In this document: piece after piece, positions 17,701 through 25,364 of the stretch
How positions within the stretch are numbered: position 1 is the first letter of the stretch
Layout: every line of letters starts with the position of its first letter
Assembly (NCBI GenBank): GCA_016793885.1
Contig: JAEUHE010000002.1
Location: 1 to 64,000, forward strand
DNA: 64,000 nucleotides
Direction: 5' to 3'
Source: Verrucomicrobiales bacterium
GTDB lineage: Bacteria; Verrucomicrobiota; Verrucomicrobiia; Limisphaerales; UBA11320
Notes under the pieces: model-generated
The model's database searches: none
Seen by the model: the letters and a program-made list of their open reading frames with translations, nothing else
What the model was told of the DNA's origin: nothing
Program-made: the position numbers and the translations under genes

Positions 17701-17853
17701 CGCCTCCAAATCGGCGCGCAGCAGGGCATCGACCCGTGCGCGAAACGCCAGGTCGTCGCCGGATTCACGTGCTAGGAAGGCCGCACGCTCCTCGGGCGGC
17801 AATTCGCGTGCTGCTGCGAACACAGCCACTTCCCGGTTGGCTTTGTCATTCAT
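14704..17853 (-). CDS. Membrane Ser/Thr protein kinase with TPR domain
   Basis: A 1049-residue protein. Residues about 1-60 form a short N-terminal region of the kind common in this family (LPPEERAAFL). The kinase domain covers about 80-375 with the glycine loop GEGGAGVV (88-95), VALK (Lys111), HRDLKPSN (202-209) and DFGIAK (Asp226), so it looks catalytically active. A single membrane helix lies near 406-428 (SVGIGIIAVLVVASLAMV). The outer part carries about eight tetratricopeptide repeats with N-D-LG-A and DHPDVA-S signatures (kinesin-light-chain-like). ATG 17853 is preferred over an upstream TTG at 17868. It likely signals to the adjacent ECF sigma factor. Confidence 0.92.
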   Translation of the reverse strand: MNDKANREVAVFAAARELPPEERAAFLARESGDDLAFRARVDALLRADLEAGKFMEQPPMDPGFRNLHPIGEKPGDRIGRYKLLQQIGEGGAGVVFMAEQEEPVRRRVALKIIKPGMDTKSVIARFEAERQALALMDHPNIAKVFDAGATESGRPFFVMELIRGTKITEYCDENSLTTEERLGLFVQVCQAVQHAHQKGIIHRDLKPSNILVTGTVEGQPLPVVIDFGIAKATTNQRLTDKTLFTAFEMLIGTPAYMSPEQAALSSADVDTRTDIYSLGVLLYEMVTGSTPFDGAALLRSGLDEIRRVIREVEPARPSTRLSTMVAADLTTVAQRRRSEPPHLIRSVRGDLDWIVMKSLDKDRTRRYETANGLALDVKRFLANETVSARPCSKLYKFKKAIQRNKLLSVGIGIIAVLVVASLAMVTASLRNERQARLKAQTEEARSRQATRFLKNMLEGVGPSVARGRNTEMLREILDKTAQQIGEQLGNQPAVEAEMRSLIGRLFLEIGNYEGAEAMARRGLALYRGLAGPASAEAASALNDLGMALWKQRKLAEAEVAYQEALDIRQQRFGRDHADVASTLNNLGAVYRRQKKLRESEDLTRLSLQIRRRLFGNEHLDVADSLRNLCIILAERGQRAEAEDAAREMLAMRRRLLGNDHPLVAGALADLAWVVGDESTEAEALETEAFGIQRKVLGDDHPDVAKSIYLLGERRRRNGDVPEAHAILNAALSIQRKLLGDDHPDVVATLIGLSSVLEKEGDWLEVERVRRQSLELIRQRYGDEDPQTVAETEGLVRALREQKKLAEAERMLSLALTPSLLSKPASVPLLVQRADLRGRQGLWHEAAADVMLCVQHQPGEHYYYHMLAPLLVVTGDLKAYEQLCQQIVATFPHTENPYWAQRMAMDCLLLPASGVDLQRMDRLADIAISRGSGETASLPHFQVSKAMSTYRLARYAEAISWAERALAGSSDYAGAHACAVLAMGNWHLGRPAEARALLAKGEALAPHISPEHGLEKFGSSWTARLMARIALDEAQTLLHSTPPGNNVKRL

Positions 17854-18160
17854 GAACGTTAACGGCAACTCGCTGGCCGGTTTTGAGCCGGGACGTTCCG
17901 CAATCTTCAGCGGATGCGCCCATCAGGATAAAAGCGAGATTTCTCTGCGGATAGGACAAATCTTCAGCATCCAACCTAATCCAGTTGAATCTCAGACGCC
18001 GAATCAGAAGCGAATGGACGGGAATGCAACCCCGTTGAACCAGCCTGAATCTCTTCTCAAGCGCTTGATTTTCAACGAACAGACAAACGCACTCCTGGGG
18101 ATCAGGGATGCCAGCGTGGGCGGGCACCCCGCAGAACGACAGGCTAAGTCCGACGGCCGG
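17854..18160. other. Intergenic region between two minus-strand genes
   Basis: About 307 bases between the stop of the Ig/LamG protein gene and the kinase start. It should hold the kinase promoter. One short GC stem (18120-18132) lies near the upstream stop, but it is too weak to call a terminator. I see no gene. Confidence 0.4.
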
Positions 18161-21100
18161 CTAGGGACCACGGGTGACGTTGCGGACCTGATCGATTTCC
18201 GCAGGTGTCAGAGCGCGGTTGAACAAGGTGATCTCATCCAGCAGGCCATTGAGTTTGTCACCAAGGGTCGTCCGCGCACCAAGGATTCCACGAGGGAGGC
18301 TAATACTGGCCGGCAGGGTTTCCATGTGACTGCCATTAAAATAGAGGGACGTGCTATCCGAAGTGCCAACGAAGGCAACGTGGGTCCAGGTATTCGCCGG
18401 AACGGTGTGGGCGAAGTAATAGTCGGCCACACCGAACTGCGTGAAGCCGACCACGCGCGAGGGGCTGGCAAATTGCTCCAGCTTGAGGCTGGTGAAGTCG
18501 TCAGCGAGGAGAGCGGACGAAGCATCAACGGCATCCTGACGTCGGACCCAAAAACAGGCCGTCCATGGCACCGGCACAGGTACCCCACCCAAGGAGAGCA
18601 ATTTGCTGACCCCGTCGAAGCCAAAGGCTTGGCCTCGTTGGCCGTCTGCAAATCCCAGGTCATTGACGGGCGTGCCGAGAATACCACCGAAGCTGTCCGC
18701 ATAATTGTTATCCGCCGGCCACCAGTTGATAAGGCCGGGGGGCAATTGTTGGGCCGAAACCGCGCGGTAGAAACGGTAGGGTGGCGCGATACTGTTTGGT
18801 TCAGAAAGTTGCCAGACGCCGGAGGCATCAGCAGCGACGATGGAGTGGTAGCGCCAGAGCACCAAATCAGTCGAGGCCTCGATCGCGATGTTCGCATTGG
18901 CCGGTCCGGTGCCGGTGATCAGAACGCCGTTGGGAGACTGAGTTGCGACCTTGGTGATGCGCGCCACGCCGTTCGTAGGATCGGAGTAGACTTCCACGGC
19001 GAAATCGTCAAGACCGTGAGACTCCCACAGGCCACCCGTACGGGCCCCAATGCCGAAGCGCGCGTTGAGCAGCGGGGTATAGCCGCGCACGGGCAATCGT
19101 GTGAAGATAGGGCGGCATCGGTAACTGACGTCGAGCGTGGCATCGGCGTTGAGACGGATAGCCACATCGGCAAAGTCACCGTTAAAACCAGGCAGGAAGT
19201 CCAAGTCGGTCGCGTAATGAGCAATGACATCGTCGCCCCATTTGACGTCGATGGCCGGAGCCTCGCCGAAGCCATTGTCGAAGGTGTCAAAATTCACGCG
19301 CAACCCGCCGCCATCACCTTCCTCGCCGCCGAGAAAGATTCCGTTGGGGAGATCGGTCGCCCAGTTGAAACTGAAACCATCCGCCGGAGGGAATGTGCCC
19401 GGCTGAATGCGCAGCTTGAAGTTGGCGGCGAACCCGCGAACGAGACGTCCGGGAGCAAGATCCGAGGTAAGGAAGCTCCCATACTGGTCGCCCATGTTTT
19501 GGTTCAATTCGAGGACTCCCGTGCCAGCATCCAGAGCGGCGCTGCCGTAGATGGCAGTGCCGGCCGGCAGACCAGAATTGAAGTCGTAGGTGGCCGTGGG
19601 GGAAACCACGGCGATGATGGAAAGAGAGGCGATAGAGCTGGTGACGCTCACAGTTCCGACCGTCACGATGACACGGTACTCGGCGCCGTCGTCGGCCGCC
19701 GAAACAGGTGGAGTGTTCAGGACGAATCCTTCGGCGGTTCCCGGCAGATTGACAAAGGCACCGGCGCCCGGACTGCGCCGCTGCCATTGGTAGCTCGCGG
19801 CCGCCGCATTGGCACGCACTTCGAATCGGACGCTTTCGCCCAGGCAGGAGGCCGCGCTGGCGGGCTGCAACTCGATCAGCAAGGGTGGGGTTGTGAAGGT
19901 GATGTCCTGCCCGGCGCTGGCGCCAAGTCTGTTCTCAGCGACCAAACGATAATGATAGACCGTGGCGGGTTTCAGGTCGGGGACTGCGATCTGCACAGGC
20001 ACTGCCTTAAAAATGTCCGGCCCTAACTCGCCGGGCACCGAGGAACTGCCGTAGCTCCGGGTGAGCCCGTACTGGAAGAAATAGATCGTCGGGACCCCTC
20101 CGGGATGCAAAGTGCCGGTGAAGGCCGCTCCATCAGAGAAGACATTCGTAGCTGCTGTCGTTACCGCCACAGGCGGGGTCAGGTTCAGGACTTCGACCGT
20201 GGCGGGCGAGCTGAAGACGTAGCCGCCCGGGGAAGTGAGCTCCACCCAATAGTTGGTAGTGGCGTTCAGGCTAGGCGTGACGAAAGGATTCGTGGTGGCT
20301 CCGGAGATGGGAAACTTGTTCCCACAGGACGAGCCCGCGTACCATTGATAGGAAACGCCGGCAGTAGTCCCGCCGACCAGAAGTGTGGCCTTCTGGCCAC
20401 GGATGATGTTCGTACTGGCCGGCTGGCTGGTAATCACCGGGGCGGGATACAGGGTCACCAACCCAGGTCCGCTGACGCTGACATTGAAGGTGCCCACCTC
20501 ACCGGCACTGGAGCCGCTGACGACGAGGTAATAGAAGTTGGGGCTTGCGTTCTGATTGAGGGTAAGGGAATCCGCACCCAGTGCACTGAGGTTGACGAGG
20601 GGATTGTCCGGCTGGAAGATGGCTTCATAGAGTTGCAAGCGCCCAGCGAAGCCGACGGTGGAGAGCGAGAAGGTGTATGAACCGCTGGCGGACGCGCGAT
20701 AAACGAATGTCTTATAGAAGCAGCTCTGGCCGCTCGAGACGCCAGCCGAACTCGGCCGAATGAATGTCCGGTCGCAAGCTGTCAGCGCACCAGCCTGCTG
20801 AATCGGACTGGTGCCGACAAAGACCGTTGCCTCACCGGAGTTGTTTGTCACTGTGGGAGTAACCATTCGCACCCAGTAGGGGGTGTTCGCCGTCAATGCA
20901 GGAGTCGTGAAGGTGAACCCGTTGGCTCCCGCGATGGGGTTGCTGATGTCCCCCGATCGTCCGCGATACCACTGAAGGGAGAAAGGAGAACCGCAGGTGG
21001 CCGACACTGCCAAGGTTGCGGTCTGGCCTGATAGGATGGTCGTGTCGAGCGGGCTCGACAGAAATTGCGGAGGCAGGGATGGGAGTAAGTTCACGATGGA

Positions 21101-22129
21101 AGGGCCACCTCCGATCGCACCGGAGAAGGCACCTCCCGGACTCGGCCGACTGATGACGAGTTCGAAAGTGCCGACGGCATAGTTCCCATTCAACAACCCC
21201 CATCGGTTGGCGTTGGGCTGCTGAGGATCAAAGGCGCCCTGGTAGGTGGTGAGTGTGAAACCAGGCGGGGTGGTGAACACGTAGTTGCCTTGCTGCTGGA
21301 TCTGGAAACGCTGGACGGCAAACAGATCTCCGTTCTGCAAGGTGCAGCCTCCCGGCGTCAATGCGCCGGAATAATTCGCGTTCGGATTGCCGGTTACCGT
21401 GACGTTCACCGTGCGACTCGTCACCGAACCGCCCGCGCCCGCCACACGGACCCAGTAGCTCGTGCTGTTGATAAGCGGTCCGGTGTTGTAGTTGGGCGTG
21501 GTGGCCCCGGCGATGGGCAGCGCTGTATTGCCACGTGGTCCTCCGAACCATTGCCAGGTGTGCGGGAGCGGACCGACGCCGTACACCTTCAAGTCGGCCG
21601 AATTCCCGGATGCAATCGTGGCATCCAAAGGTCCAAAGCGTATCTGGGTGGTCGGGATGGGAGTGATGGTGATATTGCCCGGCCCCGAGATGCTCGCGGA
21701 ATAGGTGCCGGCATCCCCGGTGTTCGCGGCGCTGAACACGACCTCAAAAATGGAATTGGCGACCAACGGTTGGGTCCACGTGACGGTACCGGGTGCGCCT
21801 GCGACAACGCCATTGGCCCAGAAGTTAACCCCTGGTTGAGTGGGGTCGAAGGAGCCTTGGTACAGGTTAATCGTCCCGCGGAACCCGATCGTGTTCATCG
21901 TGAACGTATAATTTCCCGCCGGCGCTCCGAACGTGCTGAACTGGTAGGCGATGAACGGCACGGTCTGACCGCTGAACACATTGATCGTGCTCATCCGGTT
22001 CCAGGTGTAATTGTGCCTCGAATCCAGTGGAGTTCCGGCCGGCGCGAAGGCTTGGGCGGCGCGGGCACCCGGTGCCGACAGGCACCACAGCAAAAAGGCT
22101 GCGATCGGGACAAATAAATTACGTTGCAT
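18161..22129 (-). CDS. Large secreted Ig-like/LamG multidomain protein
   Basis: A 1322-residue protein with a signal peptide (about residues 1-24, ending GARA). The first 660 residues contain three copies of a beta-rich module marked by LYQGSFDPTQPGVN, TYQGAFDPQQPNAN and LYEAIFQPDNPLVN. Each is followed by an Ig-like domain with a Q-W-Y/F core (WQWFGG, LQWYRG, YQWYAG). Then come an FN3-like part (YFFQYGLTRSYGSS), another Ig-like domain (YQWQRR), a legume-lectin-like stretch with DGFSFNWATDLPNGIF and VNFDTFDNG, a short beta module ending YRFYRAV, and a C-terminal LamG domain (GLINWWPADNNYADSFGG to GLLDEITLFNRALTPAEID). No enzymatic domain is visible. It is likely a surface or secreted carbohydrate-binding or adhesive protein. 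Confidence 0.87.
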   Translation of the reverse strand: MQRNLFVPIAAFLLWCLSAPGARAAQAFAPAGTPLDSRHNYTWNRMSTINVFSGQTVPFIAYQFSTFGAPAGNYTFTMNTIGFRGTINLYQGSFDPTQPGVNFWANGVVAGAPGTVTWTQPLVANSIFEVVFSAANTGDAGTYSASISGPGNITITPIPTTQIRFGPLDATIASGNSADLKVYGVGPLPHTWQWFGGPRGNTALPIAGATTPNYNTGPLINSTSYWVRVAGAGGSVTSRTVNVTVTGNPNANYSGALTPGGCTLQNGDLFAVQRFQIQQQGNYVFTTPPGFTLTTYQGAFDPQQPNANRWGLLNGNYAVGTFELVISRPSPGGAFSGAIGGGPSIVNLLPSLPPQFLSSPLDTTILSGQTATLAVSATCGSPFSLQWYRGRSGDISNPIAGANGFTFTTPALTANTPYWVRMVTPTVTNNSGEATVFVGTSPIQQAGALTACDRTFIRPSSAGVSSGQSCFYKTFVYRASASGSYTFSLSTVGFAGRLQLYEAIFQPDNPLVNLSALGADSLTLNQNASPNFYYLVVSGSSAGEVGTFNVSVSGPGLVTLYPAPVITSQPASTNIIRGQKATLLVGGTTAGVSYQWYAGSSCGNKFPISGATTNPFVTPSLNATTNYWVELTSPGGYVFSSPATVEVLNLTPPVAVTTAATNVFSDGAAFTGTLHPGGVPTIYFFQYGLTRSYGSSSVPGELGPDIFKAVPVQIAVPDLKPATVYHYRLVAENRLGASAGQDITFTTPPLLIELQPASAASCLGESVRFEVRANAAAASYQWQRRSPGAGAFVNLPGTAEGFVLNTPPVSAADDGAEYRVIVTVGTVSVTSSIASLSIIAVVSPTATYDFNSGLPAGTAIYGSAALDAGTGVLELNQNMGDQYGSFLTSDLAPGRLVRGFAANFKLRIQPGTFPPADGFSFNWATDLPNGIFLGGEEGDGGGLRVNFDTFDNGFGEAPAIDVKWGDDVIAHYATDLDFLPGFNGDFADVAIRLNADATLDVSYRCRPIFTRLPVRGYTPLLNARFGIGARTGGLWESHGLDDFAVEVYSDPTNGVARITKVATQSPNGVLITGTGPANANIAIEASTDLVLWRYHSIVAADASGVWQLSEPNSIAPPYRFYRAVSAQQLPPGLINWWPADNNYADSFGGILGTPVNDLGFADGQRGQAFGFDGVSKLLSLGGVPVPVPWTACFWVRRQDAVDASSALLADDFTSLKLEQFASPSRVVGFTQFGVADYYFAHTVPANTWTHVAFVGTSDSTSLYFNGSHMETLPASISLPRGILGARTTLGDKLNGLLDEITLFNRALTPAEIDQVRNVTRGP

Positions 22130-22501
22130 GAAATTGTCGAGGTTTGAGGCCTGTAGTGGTTGCCGGTGATTTCCGTTCGCCCAGGAGGTTCGTCGCGTGG
22201 AACATCAAGCGACTAAGGCGATCTGGTAACCGATGCTCCGAGCAACTGCGAGGTAAATCTTCGTCGGCATGACAATGTCACAATGACTCATTGATGTGAG
22301 GGCGGTGTCCGTGGAACTGACTAGACTCATCCCTTCCAGCGGAGGAGCGAGCGCGCAAGTCCCTTTCGAAGCGCCATTCTCAGCATCCGTCTTGGACAGT
22401 GTGATTCATCCTGGTGGTGAACGAGCAGTGGGTCATGAATCGAGCCACTCGTAGGATTAGGCTGGCTCTGTCGGCGGAGGTTTCTATGCTGCTGGGCAGA
22501 T
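22130..22501. other. Intergenic region between divergent genes
   Basis: About 370 bases separating two divergent secreted-protein genes, so both promoters should be here. The only clear symmetrical element is TGACAATGTCA at 22270-22280, a perfect 5-1-5 inverted repeat that could be an operator. No gene was found. Confidence 0.4.
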
Positions 22502-24409
22502 ATGTCAATGTTCCGCATGTGTTCGCCGATGGTGTCCACCCGGGCTATCGGCACAGTTATTGGCTTATGGCTTGCACTGGGCAGCCGAATCGCGTTTTGC
22601 CATCAGAACCCGCCAGAGGACCGGCTGCTCTGGCACTTTGCCACCGGAGTCCATTCGATGGCGCAAGGCCGTTGGCCGGATGTGACCGGGCACGCTTCGG
22701 CGCGGGTGTTCGGGGCACCTGTGATCACCAATGTGGGACCTGCCCAAGCGATGCGGTGCGATGGATTCTCGGACTGGTTGCTGGTGGCCAGCGACAGCGA
22801 TGCTGTGTCTTCACTGCCACGGCGTGAATTCACCATCACGGCATGGGTGACGTTGAATGAGCTCCAGGCGAATGGAGGCATAGCCGGATTCACCCAGGAC
22901 AACGGCAACTACGAAAAAGGCTGGGTGCTGGGCTTTAACCAGAAGGCGTTCACCTTTTCTCTCTCCACCAAGGGTGCGGATGACGGCGATGGAAACCTGA
23001 CGCGTCTGGCTGCTCAAACCAGGATCGGTCTCGGGCAGTGGCACTACGTGGCCGGGACTTATGATGGAGCAAGCATGCGGCTTTACGTCGACGGTCGCCT
23101 AGAAAGTGAGACAAACGCCCAATCAGGGGAAATTCTCTATCCCGAGAAGGGCCGTCTGGCACTAGGGGCCTACGTAGATGACAACGAGCTCCATCCGATG
23201 GATGGAGGCTTCTCCGAAATCAAGCTCTATGGACGGGCCTTGAGCGCTGAAGAAATTGCGGCAGTCGCCCGGCGCAACGCCGGGTTGCTGGCCTGGAGAG
23301 CATCGATCAATGAGTCCCTGCGCTTTGTCGTCAAGCCCTACCTGCAAGCGGGAGGCACGCAGAGCATGACGATCATGGCTGAAACGACGCAGCCGGCGAG
23401 TTTTCTGGTGGAATACGGAGAGCGCCAGCCACTGCGCTTGCGCGCAGCAGACGACGCACGCAAAACCATCCATGGCGTCACCTTAAGCGGGCTTAAGCCG
23501 TTCACGCACTACTTCTATCGAGTGACCTGCCTGGACGCCGAGGGTAATGTGGCCCGAAGCGATATCCAGACTCTGCAAACGTTTCCCGACACCCGGACGC
23601 CGTGGAGTTTCGGCATCATCGGCGATACGCAGCGCAATCCCGATGTCACCCGCCGTTGCGCGGAAGGAATTTTCAGCCATCGCCCCAATGTCGTCATCCA
23701 TTGCGGGGACGTAGTGGATGACGGCCATGCCAAGCACCAGTGGGTGCAAGACCTTTTCGCTCCAATGGCAGCGCTCACCGCCCACGTGCCCCTCCAGCCG
23801 GTGATTGGCAATCACGAGCGCAATGCCCACTGGTACTACGACTATTTTCACCTGCCGCCGCCCGAGTACTATTATACGTTCACTGTTGGGAACGCGCAGT
23901 TCTTCATGATCGACTCGAACAAGGACTGCGGCGAAGGCAGCGAGCAATACCGCTGGCTGGAGAAGGCTTTGGCCTCCTCGCGGGCCACCTGGAAGTTCAC
24001 GGCGCATCATCACCCGGCGTTCAGCTCAGATGAAAATGATTATGGCGATCACTGGAAGGGGCGCCCTGCCCCGCCCTTCACGTATGGGGACACAAACGTG
24101 CAGCGCCTCGTGCCATTGTACGAGAAATACGGGGTCGACATCGCCTTAGCCGGACATGTGCACAGCTATGAACGCACCTGGCCTATTTTGCGGATGAGCA
24201 TCCATCAGAAAAAGGGCGTGCGCTACATCGTCAGCGGGGGTGGCGGCGGCGGATTGGAACAAGCCGGTCCTCAACGTACGTGGTTCACCCTGCACGTCGC
24301 CCGGGGCCATCATTATTGTGTCGCTGCAGTGCACGACCGCACCATCCAATTCAAGGCCTACGACATCGAAGGACGGCTGTTCGATACCTTTGAGCTGACC
24401 AAGCGCTAG
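22502..24409 (+). CDS. Secreted LamG-purple acid phosphatase-like metallophosphoesterase
   Basis: A 635-residue protein with an N-terminal hydrophobic export signal (about 12-34). Residues about 45-255 are a LamG/concanavalin-like domain (REFTITAWVTLNE, LRLYVDGRL, and IKLYGRALSAEEI at its end). Residues about 274-360 match the fibronectin-like N-terminal domain of purple acid phosphatases (VKPYLQAGGTQSMTIMAET, then LKPFTHYFYRV). The calcineurin-type catalytic core shows GDTQ (Asp375), GDVVDDG (402-408), GNHE (436-439), HHH (502-504) and GHVHSYER (551-558), a full set of metal ligands. It probably releases phosphate from organic esters outside the cytoplasm. The LamG fusion suggests attachment to a polysaccharide or glycan; this is inferred. 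Confidence 0.88.
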   Translation: MSMFRMCSPMVSTRAIGTVIGLWLALGSRIAFCHQNPPEDRLLWHFATGVHSMAQGRWPDVTGHASARVFGAPVITNVGPAQAMRCDGFSDWLLVASDSDAVSSLPRREFTITAWVTLNELQANGGIAGFTQDNGNYEKGWVLGFNQKAFTFSLSTKGADDGDGNLTRLAAQTRIGLGQWHYVAGTYDGASMRLYVDGRLESETNAQSGEILYPEKGRLALGAYVDDNELHPMDGGFSEIKLYGRALSAEEIAAVARRNAGLLAWRASINESLRFVVKPYLQAGGTQSMTIMAETTQPASFLVEYGERQPLRLRAADDARKTIHGVTLSGLKPFTHYFYRVTCLDAEGNVARSDIQTLQTFPDTRTPWSFGIIGDTQRNPDVTRRCAEGIFSHRPNVVIHCGDVVDDGHAKHQWVQDLFAPMAALTAHVPLQPVIGNHERNAHWYYDYFHLPPPEYYYTFTVGNAQFFMIDSNKDCGEGSEQYRWLEKALASSRATWKFTAHHHPAFSSDENDYGDHWKGRPAPPFTYGDTNVQRLVPLYEKYGVDIALAGHVHSYERTWPILRMSIHQKKGVRYIVSGGGGGGLEQAGPQRTWFTLHVARGHHYCVAAVHDRTIQFKAYDIEGRLFDTFELTKR

Positions 24410-24488
24410 CAGCAACCACCGCCGAGGCGAAGGCACGGCTGCTGTCAGGTGTGGGCACACCTCCGACTCCGTGTGTTCCGTGGGCAAA

Positions 24489-24590
24489 ACTCTTCCTCCG
24501 CGCTCTCCGCGCCTCCGCGAGAAAAGATCCCTCCCCTGACTCCAAAGGACAGCCGAAATCGCTCGCGGAGGCGCGGAGAGGAAAGAGTTC
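24489..24590. repeat. Inverted-repeat element, MITE-like
   Basis: 24503-24521 and 24562-24580 are perfect 19-base reverse complements (CTCTCCGCGCCTCCGCGAG) separated by 40 bases. The symmetry extends imperfectly outwards (AACTCTT at 24489 against AAGAGTT at 24584-24590). The element sits 80 bases after the phosphatase stop. Its size and symmetry suit a small non-autonomous mobile or REP-like repeat. On transcription it would form a strong hairpin and could end or protect the upstream mRNA. The remaining intergenic bases (24410-24806) hold no gene. Confidence 0.7.
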
Positions 24591-24747
24591 ATGGAGAGCC
24601 CGATTTTGCTGAGCTAACTCATGGGAAAGGCCGCGTGGGCTCACGGTAGCAAGTTCGAAGGAGGAGACTTATCTTATAAGGATCCCCCATCGGTCGATCC
24701 CGTTTCCACAAGGCCTCCAAAGCCCCCCCCGGTCCTGCGGTAAAAAA

Positions 24748-24757
24748 TATCGCGATA
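24748..24757. promoter_or_regulatory. Palindrome upstream of the ECF sigma gene
   Basis: TATCGCGATA is a perfect 10-base palindrome 49 bases before the sigma factor ATG and is followed by an AT-rich stretch (CTTTGTCCAAAAC). It could be a regulator site or part of a promoter. A run of eight C lies just before it at 24723-24730. This is position-based only. Confidence 0.3.
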
Positions 24758-24806
24758 CTTTGTCCAAAACTCGCGACTGGCAGGAAGTGATGTTACAGCC
24801 TAACGC

Positions 24807-25364
24807 ATGCCGCCTGACTCATCGCGTCCCTTCGAGGATCAGAACGCCGCCCAACAGCGGTTTCTGTCGCTATTCCTGCGCAGCGAGCGGGAAATCTTTC
24901 GTTATGTCGCCGCGTTGGTCCCGAACGTCGCGGATGCCGAGGACATCGTGCAACAGACTGCACTGTCCCTCTGGGAGAAGTTTGACGCGTATGATCCCAA
25001 CCAGCCCTTCACACCCTGGGCGTGCCGCTTCGCGCTGAACAAAGCCCGGCAATGGATCGAGCGCCGACAGCGCTGGCAAGCGCTGCTGGAAGCCGGGCTG
25101 GCGGAAGAACTGGCGGCGCGTCGGGAAGAATTACGGCCAGAAATGGATGCGCGGCTGAAGCACCTCGAGGCCTGCTTGAACAAGCTGCCCCAGGAGCAGC
25201 AGTCGCTGGTCCATGGCTACTACCACTGTCGCGAAGGCATCGAGAAGCTCGCGGAAGCTTCGGGACGAACTGTCGCGGCCACCTACAAAACGCTGCAGCG
25301 GGCCCGCCAGGCGCTGCAAGTGTGCATTGAAAGCGCGACCAAACCGGAAGGGAAGCCCTCATGA
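24807..25364 (+). CDS. ECF sigma factor (verrucomicrobial/planctomycete type)
   Basis: A 185-residue sigma-70-family factor. Region 2 appears as LRSEREIFRYVAALVPNVAD, then AEDIVQQTALSLWEKFDAYD and FTPWACRFALNKARQW. This is the pattern of the ECF group expanded in Gemmata, Verrucomicrobia and Rhodopirellula. Region 4 is in EEQQSL-like LPQEQQSLVHGYYHCREGIE and KLAEASGRTVAATYKTLQRAR. It overlaps the following FecR-like gene by 4 bases (ATGA at 25361-25364), so sigma and regulator are coupled. It stands at the head of the codirectional xylan-type locus and probably controls it, although no promoter match has been shown. Confidence 0.93.
   Translation: MPPDSSRPFEDQNAAQQRFLSLFLRSEREIFRYVAALVPNVADAEDIVQQTALSLWEKFDAYDPNQPFTPWACRFALNKARQWIERRQRWQALLEAGLAEELAARREELRPEMDARLKHLEACLNKLPQEQQSLVHGYYHCREGIEKLAEASGRTVAATYKTLQRARQALQVCIESATKPEGKPS

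Noticed and set aside
17690-20026. 778-codon open frame on the + strand
   Set aside because: A shadow of the kinase start and the Ig/LamG gene, caused by high GC; the product lacks domain character.
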